In this document: piece after piece, positions 17,715 to 24,770 of the stretch
How positions within the stretch are numbered: the stretch's first letter is position 1
Layout: the number at the start of each line of letters is the position of its first letter
Source of the DNA: JAHFTY01 sp964584785
GTDB lineage: Bacteria; Acidobacteriota; Terriglobia; 20CM-2-55-15
DNA length: 64,000 nt
Direction of reading: 5' to 3'
Assembly: GCA_964584785.1 (NCBI GenBank)
Contig: CAZPBY010000018.1
Coordinates: 1 to 64,000, forward strand
Notes under the pieces: generated by a model
The model's input: the letters and a program-made list of their open reading frames with translations, nothing else
Database searches by the model: none
Told to the model about the DNA's origin: nothing
Translations under genes and position numbers: made by a program

Positions 17715-17826
17715 GCAAGTGTCTCGTAACCTCTCGCTAGGTCAACAACTTCGCGCACTAACCAAATTGTCGACTATATCGGTCGATCGGAGGAGGGTCA
17801 ATAGACAAAAACGTCAGGATTCTCTG

Positions 17827-17835
17827 TGCTACCAT
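17827..17835 (+). promoter_or_regulatory. Extended -10 element for thiSG
   Basis: TGC followed by TACCAT, an extended -10 (TGn) arrangement. It ends 9 nt before the thiSG ATG. No ribosome binding site lies between, so the mRNA would have almost no leader. No TPP riboswitch (THI element) is seen upstream, although many thiamine genes have one. Confidence 0.35.
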
Positions 17836-17844
17836 CCCATTCTT

Positions 17845-18840
17845 ATGGCGATCGAAATACGTTTAAACGGTGAAACCCACGAACTGCCTGCCTCTTTGAA
17901 CATCGAGCAACTTCTGGATCATTTTTCTCTGCCGAGAGAGCGCGTTGCGGTCGAACGGAACCGGGCGATCGTCCCGAAAACCGAATGGGCCGCAGTCATG
18001 TTGCATTCGGGCGACGCGCTGGAAGTCGTCCAGTTCGTCGGGGGAGGGGCGCCGGCGCCAATCGGCGACGACACGCTGGTGATTGCCGGTAAAAGGTTTC
18101 AGTCGCGGCTGATTGTCGGGACGGGGAAGTACCCGTCGAACGAGGTTATGGCGGAAGCCCATCGACGATCGGGCACGGAAATGGTGACGGTAGCAGTCCG
18201 GCGCATCGATTTGAAAGCCCCGCGGGGCTCGTCGCTGCTCGATTTCATCGACACGAAAAAGATCGCGATCCTGCCGAACACGGCCGCTTGTTACAACGTC
18301 GACGATGCTGTTCGCACGGCACGTTTGGGCCGCGAGGCGGGCTTGTCCAATTGGGTGAAGCTCGAAGTGATCGGCGATGAGCGCACCTTGTTTCCCGACA
18401 CTGCCGCCCTGATCGAAGCCACGAGGATCCTCGTGAAAGAAGGGTTCGTCGTGCTTCCTTATACGAATGATGATCTGATCGTCGCGCGACGGCTTGTGGA
18501 TGCGGGCGCGTCCGCGATCATGCCTCTTGGCGCGCCCATCGGCTCCGGAATGGGTATTCAGAATCTCACGGGTATCCGCATTCTCCGGGAAATGATCACC
18601 GATGTGCCTCTGATCGTCGACGCGGGGGTGGGAACCGCATCCGATGCGACCGTCGCGATGGAGCTGGGCGCCGACGGCGTCCTGATGAATACTGCCATTG
18701 CCGGCGCCAAAGATCCCGGCGCCATGGCCGAGGCGATGAGCCATGCCGTGAAGGCCGGCCGGCTCGCTTTCCAGGCTGGCCGTATTCCCCGCAAACTCTA
18801 CGCCTCGGCGTCATCCCCGATGGATGGCACGGTGCGATAG
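17845..18840 (+). CDS. thiSG: ThiS-ThiG fusion (sulfur carrier / thiazole synthase)
   Basis: A 331-residue fusion of two thiamine thiazole-branch proteins. Residues 1-67 are ThiS (beta-grasp), ending in FVGGG at 64-68; residues from about 75 are ThiG, a TIM barrel that makes thiazole phosphate from DXP, dehydroglycine and the sulfur of ThiS-thiocarboxylate. ThiG motifs: VGTGKY (91-96), LPNTAACY (143-150), WVKLEVIGD with the Schiff-base Lys172, MPLGAPIGSG, and VDAGVGTASDA. In separate ThiS the terminal Gly-Gly must be free for adenylylation. Here it is followed by APAPIGDD, so either the fusion is cut or the carrier works differently. Fusions of this kind are known in databases. No other thi genes adjoin. 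Confidence 0.92.
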   Translation: MAIEIRLNGETHELPASLNIEQLLDHFSLPRERVAVERNRAIVPKTEWAAVMLHSGDALEVVQFVGGGAPAPIGDDTLVIAGKRFQSRLIVGTGKYPSNEVMAEAHRRSGTEMVTVAVRRIDLKAPRGSSLLDFIDTKKIAILPNTAACYNVDDAVRTARLGREAGLSNWVKLEVIGDERTLFPDTAALIEATRILVKEGFVVLPYTNDDLIVARRLVDAGASAIMPLGAPIGSGMGIQNLTGIRILREMITDVPLIVDAGVGTASDATVAMELGADGVLMNTAIAGAKDPGAMAEAMSHAVKAGRLAFQAGRIPRKLYASASSPMDGTVR

Positions 18841-18959
18841 GCGAGGAGAGAGAAGAGCTTCCTGGGGAATCTCACAATCTATTAATGAAACTTAATGCCG
18901 TTAATCTGCGTAATAAGCGTCGGGGCTCGATCGTTACACGACCTTAGGGCCAGGGGACG

Positions 18960-20204
18960 ATGAGAAATCTCTATTCCTTCTACTCCGACGCTGCGCGGAT
19001 CGCGGTGCAGTCCATCCTTGCGCACAAGCTCCGTGCGCTGCTTACTCTCATCGGGATCATCATCGGCGTCGCTTCCGTCGTTATCGTCGGCGCTTCGATC
19101 AGCGGGTTCAACGGATATGTTCTCGATGCCGTCGGCAAAATGCTCGGCGTGAATCATTTCATGATGGCGCGATTCGCGAGGCAAGGCGGTTGGACCGAAG
19201 AGGAATGGGACCGGGCGCAAAAGCGCAACAAGCGCCTGTACATCGACGATTATGAATGGATGCGTGACAACTGCGAAACCTGCATGGAGGTGGGCGCCGA
19301 AGCGTCTCGCAACGTCGATCTGAAGCAGAACGGAAGGCAGGTTTTCGGGACGCAGATCAACGGCGTCACGGCAAACATGCAAGAGATCGAGGACAAGACC
19401 ATATTGGACGGCCGCTTCATCACACCTCACGAAGTCGATCATGCGGCGGATGTTTGTGTCATCGGATATGAACTGAAGGAAAAATTTTTCGACGGGCGGT
19501 ACCCTATCGGCCAGACGATCAAGATCGCCGGCGTGCCGCTGACGATCATCGGTGTTGAGGAGAAGCGCGGCACATTCTTCGGTCAGTCGCTGGACAATCA
19601 CGCTTATATTCCCGTCACGACGTACGCCAAACTATTCGGGCGCATTCAAAACCTTCAAATTCACGGTGAAGCCAAAAATGAGGAAACGTTCAAACCGACA
19701 ATCGAAGATGCGCGGCTCACCATGCGCAACCGTCACAAGCTCAAGGGCAGTGAGGATGATGATTTCGGAATCGTGAATGTCGGCGACTTACGCGGCGCGG
19801 TCGATCAGTTCACCGGCGCGATTGCTCTGGTGGTAACGCCGATCACGCTGTTGTCGCTGGTGGTCGGCGGAATCGTCGTCATGAACATCATGCTGGTTTC
19901 GGTCACCGAGCGAACATTCGAAATCGGCCTGCGCAAGGCGATCGGCGCGAAGAGGAAACAGATACTGGTGCAATTCCTGATCGAGTCGTCGCTGCTGGCG
20001 TCGGTCGGCGGCGTGCTTGGACTGTTGCTGGCGGCTGGCCTGTCGGCGCTCGTCCGCGCGGCGACGCCGATCCCCATGGCCATCACGATCGGTTACGTGG
20101 CTCTTTCGATTCTGGTATCGGGTGGAATCGGACTCATTGCCGGGATCTATCCTGCTTACAAGGCTGCAAAGCTCGATCCCATCGTGGCTTTGCAGAAGAA
20201 CTGA
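18960..20204 (+). CDS. MacB/FtsX-type ABC transporter permease (first of a pair)
   Basis: A 414-residue membrane protein with the MacB layout: an N-terminal helix (about 24-48, LRALLTLIGIIIGVASVVIV), a periplasmic MacB-PCD domain (about 50-270), and three C-terminal helices with the FtsX motif (SVTERTFEIGLRKAIGAKRK). It is followed after 4 bp by a second permease of the same type, so the two probably form a heterodimer. No ATP-binding protein gene is adjacent; the ATPase must be supplied from elsewhere. The 119 bp upstream hold no gene. Confidence 0.88.
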   Translation: MRNLYSFYSDAARIAVQSILAHKLRALLTLIGIIIGVASVVIVGASISGFNGYVLDAVGKMLGVNHFMMARFARQGGWTEEEWDRAQKRNKRLYIDDYEWMRDNCETCMEVGAEASRNVDLKQNGRQVFGTQINGVTANMQEIEDKTILDGRFITPHEVDHAADVCVIGYELKEKFFDGRYPIGQTIKIAGVPLTIIGVEEKRGTFFGQSLDNHAYIPVTTYAKLFGRIQNLQIHGEAKNEETFKPTIEDARLTMRNRHKLKGSEDDDFGIVNVGDLRGAVDQFTGAIALVVTPITLLSLVVGGIVVMNIMLVSVTERTFEIGLRKAIGAKRKQILVQFLIESSLLASVGGVLGLLLAAGLSALVRAATPIPMAITIGYVALSILVSGGIGLIAGIYPAYKAAKLDPIVALQKN

Positions 20205-20208
20205 TCGC

Positions 20209-21507
20209 ATGCAGATTCAATCTTCAGCGGCTTCACCCTATCGGGTTCGCGCTCGCTCCGCTCGCACGCTCGTTCCCAAGGAAGCCTTCGCCATGGCGAT
20301 GGGAACCATTCGCGTCAATAAGCTCCGAAGCTTCCTGACGGTTCTAGGCATTGTCATCGGTGTCGTTGTTGTGATCGCGATCGCTTCGATCCTGACGGGT
20401 TTGCGCGGGCGCATTGTCGGAATGATCGAGGAATACGGCACCAACAATATTTATGCATTCCACCTATCGACCGGACCGCGACTCGGGAATCGCGACCGGA
20501 GCGAGTTCTCGCGCAAGCCGCTGAAGCCCGAAGATTCGGACGCGATTCGGGAACAAGCCGACGCCGTCGAGGATGTTGCGAACGTCGGGTTCATGTGGCG
20601 GATCAACAACGCCGTCAAGTACAACGGTCAGACCTATCGCCGCGGATCGCTGCAGTCGGTTTCCGCCAGTTACGCCAAAGTCACGAACATCACCATGCAC
20701 GAAGGCCGCTTCATCAGCGACATTGACGATGATCATCGACGGCAGGTCATGGTGATCGGAGTCAACGTGGCTGACGCTCTGTTTCCAAATCAAACCAGCA
20801 TCGCCGGGACGGAGGTCGAATTGTCCGGCAAACGCTTCGAAATTGTCGGTGTGCTTGAAAAGCGCAAGAACACCTTTTTCGGCGAGAACGAGGAAGACAA
20901 CGCGCTGATGATTCCGTTCCAGACCGGACGAAAGCTTTCACCGGCGAGCACGGAAATGATGATGCACATCCGCGCCAAGAGCGGACGATTGCCCGCCGCG
21001 TTGAATCAGGTTGAAGAAGTGCTGCGGCGACGTCGGGGCGTGAAGTACAACGAGCCGGACAACTTCGATTTGAGCACAGCGGACCGCATCGTGAAGCAGT
21101 TCGACGAAATCACGATGTATGTCGGATTGTTCGCGATCGCGATCTCTGCAGTCGGACTGCTGGTCGGCGGCATTGGTGTGATGAACATCATGCTCGTCAG
21201 CGTGACCGAGCGCACGAGAGAGATCGGCGTTCGCAAAGCGATCGGCGCCCGCAAAAGCGACATCGTCCGGCAGTTTCTTCTCGAAGCGATGATACTGACG
21301 TCTCTTGGAGGCGTGCTGGGCGTGATTCTTGCGATCATCGTGAGTTCGGTGATCATGTTCTTTCTGCCCGAACTTCCCGCGTCGATTCCGTTGTGGGCCG
21401 TACTCAGCGGCATGATCGTCTCCACCAGTGTCGGCCTGATCTTCGGTGTCTGGCCTGCCAAAAAAGCGGCAAACCTGGATCCCATCGAGTGTTTGAGGTA
21501 CGAATAA
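20209..21507 (+). CDS. MacB/FtsX-type ABC transporter permease (second of a pair)
   Basis: A 432-residue paralogue of the preceding protein with the same order of parts: an N-terminal helix (KLRSFLTVLGIVIGVVVVIA), a periplasmic domain, and C-terminal FtsX helices (SVTERTREIGVRKAIGARKS). The chosen ATG at 20209 follows the first permease stop by 4 nt, and the frame is open upstream inside that gene. The pair resembles the permeases of MacAB-like efflux or lipoprotein/peptide export systems. Substrate unknown. Confidence 0.87.
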   Translation: MQIQSSAASPYRVRARSARTLVPKEAFAMAMGTIRVNKLRSFLTVLGIVIGVVVVIAIASILTGLRGRIVGMIEEYGTNNIYAFHLSTGPRLGNRDRSEFSRKPLKPEDSDAIREQADAVEDVANVGFMWRINNAVKYNGQTYRRGSLQSVSASYAKVTNITMHEGRFISDIDDDHRRQVMVIGVNVADALFPNQTSIAGTEVELSGKRFEIVGVLEKRKNTFFGENEEDNALMIPFQTGRKLSPASTEMMMHIRAKSGRLPAALNQVEEVLRRRRGVKYNEPDNFDLSTADRIVKQFDEITMYVGLFAIAISAVGLLVGGIGVMNIMLVSVTERTREIGVRKAIGARKSDIVRQFLLEAMILTSLGGVLGVILAIIVSSVIMFFLPELPASIPLWAVLSGMIVSTSVGLIFGVWPAKKAANLDPIECLRYE

Positions 21508-21577
21508 GGGAACGTGGAATTCGTCTAATTCTGAATTCAGCCTGTCCGGCCCATTCAAAACGTGGTGCCGGCTAATG

Positions 21578-21583
21578 TAGACT
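21578..21583 (+). promoter_or_regulatory. -10-like hexamer 7 nt before a GTG start
   Basis: TAGACT followed by 7 nt and then the GTG start of the DUF4159 gene at 21591. No ribosome binding site fits in between, so if used it would give a leaderless mRNA. No clear -35 is seen. Confidence 0.3.
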
Positions 21584-21590
21584 ACGCCAC

Positions 21591-22427
21591 GTGAGACAGG
21601 CGGCTTTACTGATATCTCTGATCCTTGTTGTGCTACCGGCCTTCAGCGATGGGTCGAAGGATGAAGACGGACCTCCCGAGTTCTACTTCACCCGGTTGAT
21701 GTACACCGACATCTGGGGCAGAGGCCCGGCCCCTGGAGAGCGTCCGCCGGATCCTGCAACACTGGAACGACGCCGTGGCCTCGGCGATTCCGTGACTCGC
21801 ATATACGGCACGTGGATGATGGACACCTGGGACGCGGATATCCAATATATGTGGGGAATCCGGCGATTGACGAACGTCCGGCTGTCGACTCAGCCGCATC
21901 CGCTGCCGATCATGTGGCCCGACCTTTTCAAGTTTCCATACATCTACGCCGTTGAAGTCGGACAAATGGAACTCAGCGATGTAGAAGCGGCACGCCTCCG
22001 CGAGTATCTTCTCCGCGGAGGATTCATGCATGTCGACGATTTCCATGGCGGCCGCCAGTGGGCTCAGTTCGCCAGACAAATGCGAAAGGTTTTTCCGGAC
22101 CGTTCCATCGAAGACCTGCCATTAACGCACGAAATTTTTCACACTTTCTTCGATATCGATCGCATCATCCAGGTTCCCAATGTCAATCTCGGTGAGTGGT
22201 ACGCCCGATCGGGAGGCCAGACCAGGACCTTCGAGCAGCCCGACGACACGCGTCCTCGGGTTGCTGGAATTTCCGACGACTCAGGTCGCCTGATGGTGTT
22301 GATCACCTATAATTCTGACTTCGGCGACGCCTGGGAATGGATGGATGACCCAGACTATCCTGCCGAGTTCACCACTTATGCCTACAGGCTAGGCATGAAC
22401 TCCATCGTTTATGCAATGACGCATTAG
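21591..22427 (+). CDS. DUF4159 domain protein, exported
   Basis: A 278-residue protein with an N-terminal signal peptide (ALLISLILVVLPAFS). The rest is one DUF4159 domain, related to the glutamine-amidotransferase-like (Rossmann) fold and common in Acidobacteriota and Planctomycetes. Family features include FYFTRLMYTD near the start, REYLLRGGFMHVDDFHG in the middle, LPLTHEIFHTFFDI, and VLITYNSDFGDAWEW near the end. Its function is not known. The start codon is GTG. It follows the permease pair by 83 bp on the same strand, with no demonstrated link. Confidence 0.8.
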   Translation: MRQAALLISLILVVLPAFSDGSKDEDGPPEFYFTRLMYTDIWGRGPAPGERPPDPATLERRRGLGDSVTRIYGTWMMDTWDADIQYMWGIRRLTNVRLSTQPHPLPIMWPDLFKFPYIYAVEVGQMELSDVEAARLREYLLRGGFMHVDDFHGGRQWAQFARQMRKVFPDRSIEDLPLTHEIFHTFFDIDRIIQVPNVNLGEWYARSGGQTRTFEQPDDTRPRVAGISDDSGRLMVLITYNSDFGDAWEWMDDPDYPAEFTTYAYRLGMNSIVYAMTH

Positions 22428-22575
22428 TTCTATCTGCGGTTTTTTCGTCCCCACGAAATTAACCAATGGTGCTAACACAAAATTTCGCGTACTATGTCTT
22501 CGGTACGAGGATTTAGTACATCGACACACCACGCGAAGATGCTGTCGTCCCCCGATCTTTTCCCTGGAGAGCACG

Positions 22576-22860
22576 ATGAGCAGCCTGTTAATTGCGAACA
22601 TTCCCCACGATTGCGAAGAAACGGAGGTCCGGACCTGGATGGCCGATAGGGGCGTTCGGTTCACGGGACTCAAATTAATTATGGATATCGTCTCTCGCAC
22701 CTCGCCTAGTTTCGCCCACGTTCAGTTACGAAATCCCGCGGATGCAGAGACGATCGCCAGAGCACTGGATGGACAGCGCTGGAAGGATCAGGTTTTGAGG
22801 GTGAAGCCTCTGAAGGTTGCGGAGCCTCCTCAGGCTTTGCGTTTCAAAGTCGGCGCGTAA
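22576..22860 (+). CDS. Small RRM RNA-binding protein
   Basis: A 94-residue protein made of a single RNA-recognition motif. RNP2 is LLIANI (residues 4-9) and the RNP1 position is PSFAHVQL (about 49-56). The core aromatic positions of RNP1 are less typical than in cyanobacterial or plant RRMs (one Phe retained). Such small bacterial RRMs are often cold-induced mRNA-binding proteins. A GGAGAGCACG ribosome site precedes the ATG. The 148 bp upstream are AT-richer than average and contain TACTAT at 22490-22495, a possible -10, which would give a leader of about 75 nt. It is convergent with the gene at 22875. Confidence 0.78.
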   Translation: MSSLLIANIPHDCEETEVRTWMADRGVRFTGLKLIMDIVSRTSPSFAHVQLRNPADAETIARALDGQRWKDQVLRVKPLKVAEPPQALRFKVGA

Positions 22861-22874
22861 GTTCAGGGCCGGGT

Positions 22875-23558
22875 TTAACCTTCAGAGACGCGTTCGAAGA
22901 GAATTCCGAAACTTCCGGGCATCGCTTCCACGACGTGATAGCGGACCCAATTAATGCGCGGTTTAGCGAGGTGCCGGACTGCGTTCGTCAGCAGCGGCGA
23001 GAAGCTGGTTGCGAGTAGAAGCAGGCGCGGCTCGGCCACAAGGTTGATGGATTGGCGGCTGTACATGCGTTCCATATTGGGCATGTTGTGTAGAACCCAG
23101 TTGTAGTGCGCCATGCCGCGGAGCAACAGCGCGTCGCTTGAAGTCGTGTCGAAATCGATGATCGTGAGTTGGTTCGAGCGGTCCACGGCAAGCAGGTCGA
23201 TTTCGCCGGCGGGATAGCACGGAACCGACACATCCAGCACTCGAAGTCCGGCTTCCAGACTGTCCTGCAGTTCGCGGATCATCGAAGCCAGCGCGGCCCT
23301 GGTCAGGCCGGCAGACGGGCGCAAAGCGACAACCTTCGGTGCCGAAGCGGCTGCCGGCGCTGCTGCCGCAGGCGTTGCGGCAGCAGGTGCGGCGGCTGTC
23401 GCGCGTTCGTGCGGACGAGGAGGTAACGCATCTGCCGGCGTGTTCTCGGTTTTGGGTGTCAGGAAAATGCGAGAAATCTCTTCCAGTCCGCGGCCGAGCG
23501 GTTTTTCGCTCCGCTCGGCCTCCTTGGCAGTCTGGGCATCGACTTTCAGGTTGTCCAT
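22875..23558 (-). CDS. ParA-partner protein with PD-(D/E)XK-like domain
   Basis: A 227-residue protein of uncertain function. It has three parts: a short N-terminal motif (PLGRGLEEISRIFLTPK, residues about 20-36), an Ala/Pro-rich flexible linker (about 45-78), and a globular C-terminal domain (about 82-227). The latter contains AGEIDLLAVD then LTIIDFDT, which resembles the strand-turn-strand core of NucS/DUF91-type restriction-fold nucleases. However, the second motif has Asp-Phe-Asp where E-x-K is expected, so it may be catalytically dead. It starts 7 bp after the ParA-CBM gene, so the two almost certainly work together. The N-terminal motif may be a docking peptide (guess). Confidence 0.6.
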   Translation of the reverse strand: MDNLKVDAQTAKEAERSEKPLGRGLEEISRIFLTPKTENTPADALPPRPHERATAAAPAAATPAAAAPAAASAPKVVALRPSAGLTRAALASMIRELQDSLEAGLRVLDVSVPCYPAGEIDLLAVDRSNQLTIIDFDTTSSDALLLRGMAHYNWVLHNMPNMERMYSRQSINLVAEPRLLLLATSFSPLLTNAVRHLAKPRINWVRYHVVEAMPGSFGILFERVSEG

Positions 23559-23565
23559 ATTGTCG

Positions 23566-24681
23566 TCAGTTCCAAGCTGATCCGGCAGATTTTGCGAGGG
23601 TGTTTTCGCCCATTACCGCGACGGTGTTCTGTCCGTCGGGAGAAGCTTCGCCATAAACGTTGATCGAATCGCTTTGCCAGACCCCGTCAATGACAAAACG
23701 ATACTGATAACGGCCAGGGTGCAAGCTTACCACTTTCCTCCAAAATCTACCCACGTGTTCCATATCGCTTTCGCCGGTACTCCAGCCATTGAAATCTCCG
23801 ACGAGTTGAACACGTTCAGCATCGGGTGCCTCAATCGTAAAGACGGTACCCTCCGGAGTTACGGTCACCATGGATGGCCACAGTGAACCGGGCCGCTTCT
23901 CCACCGCCGGCGTTTTCACTTCTCTCTGCACAACTTCCGTCGTCAGTGAACGGTAGTCCTCGTATCCTGCGCATTGCCTGCAGTAGTGCGCAATGGGCCG
24001 GCCGTGACTTGCCGCTTCCGCGAGTTTGACGCTATAACGGATGACGGTTTGAAAGTAGCGGTCGGTCAGGTGTTTCTGAATGTCGTCCATCACGGCTTTG
24101 ACGAAAGGTGACCGGCCTGGATAGAGCGTTATCAGAACGCGAGCATCCACGAAATGGCCGGTTTGCTTGGCCAACACATCGAAGGTCTCCATAACCTTGC
24201 CGATACCATGCAGTGAAAAGAAACTCGGATCCATCGGAACAATCGCTTCCGAACATGCTTTCAGTGCATTGAACGTCAGGACGCCGACGTTTGGCGGACA
24301 GTCGACGATCACGTAGTCGTAAAGTTCCGCGATATCGGTGAAGGCCTCACTCAAAATATTCTCGCGGCCCGGCACTCCCGCCAGTATCTCTGGCACCGTG
24401 CTGAGAAAAACATCGGCCGGCGCCAGATCCAGGTTTTCTCGAACATTGAACGAGATGTCACGCAGGCCGAGGCGAGGCTGGTCCGCGTTTCGTACGAACA
24501 CGTCGTACATGGTTCGCTCAGGTTGAAACGCTTGAGTCAAGCCGAGCGTTGCATGGCCCTGAGGATCCATGTCCACGAGCAGTACTTTTTTTTGAGTAAT
24601 GGCCAGGAACGCCGCAAGATTGATGGATGTGATAGTCTTTCCGCATCCGCCCTTCTGGTTGACAACTGCGATAGTTCGCAT
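23566..24681 (-). CDS. ParA/MinD ATPase fused to a CBM48 glycogen-binding domain
   Basis: A 371-residue two-domain protein. Residues 1 to about 265 are a ParA-type deviant Walker ATPase: KGGCGKT (10-16), VDMDPQGHAT (switch I and Walker A' region), and VIVDCPPNVGVLTFNAL (Walker B). Residues about 285-365 form an early-set carbohydrate-binding module of the CBM48/AMPK-beta kind: VQLVGDFNGW, FWRKVVSLHPGRYQYRFVID, and GQNTVAVM. ParA ATPases position cargo (chromosomes, plasmids, chemosensory arrays, carboxysomes, storage granules). A glycogen-binding tail suggests glycogen or another polyglucan as surface or cargo; this is inference. GGAGG lies 6 nt before the ATG at 24681. A partner gene follows after 7 bp. 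Confidence 0.85.
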   Translation of the reverse strand: MRTIAVVNQKGGCGKTITSINLAAFLAITQKKVLLVDMDPQGHATLGLTQAFQPERTMYDVFVRNADQPRLGLRDISFNVRENLDLAPADVFLSTVPEILAGVPGRENILSEAFTDIAELYDYVIVDCPPNVGVLTFNALKACSEAIVPMDPSFFSLHGIGKVMETFDVLAKQTGHFVDARVLITLYPGRSPFVKAVMDDIQKHLTDRYFQTVIRYSVKLAEAASHGRPIAHYCRQCAGYEDYRSLTTEVVQREVKTPAVEKRPGSLWPSMVTVTPEGTVFTIEAPDAERVQLVGDFNGWSTGESDMEHVGRFWRKVVSLHPGRYQYRFVIDGVWQSDSINVYGEASPDGQNTVAVMGENTLAKSAGSAWN

Positions 24682-24770
24682 TGCTTTCCTCCGGTTACGT
24701 TGGCTTTTGGTGATGCAAGACACCTAGCGTCTTGCATCGTCAATACGCGAACCGTGTGCCAGAACAGGTC

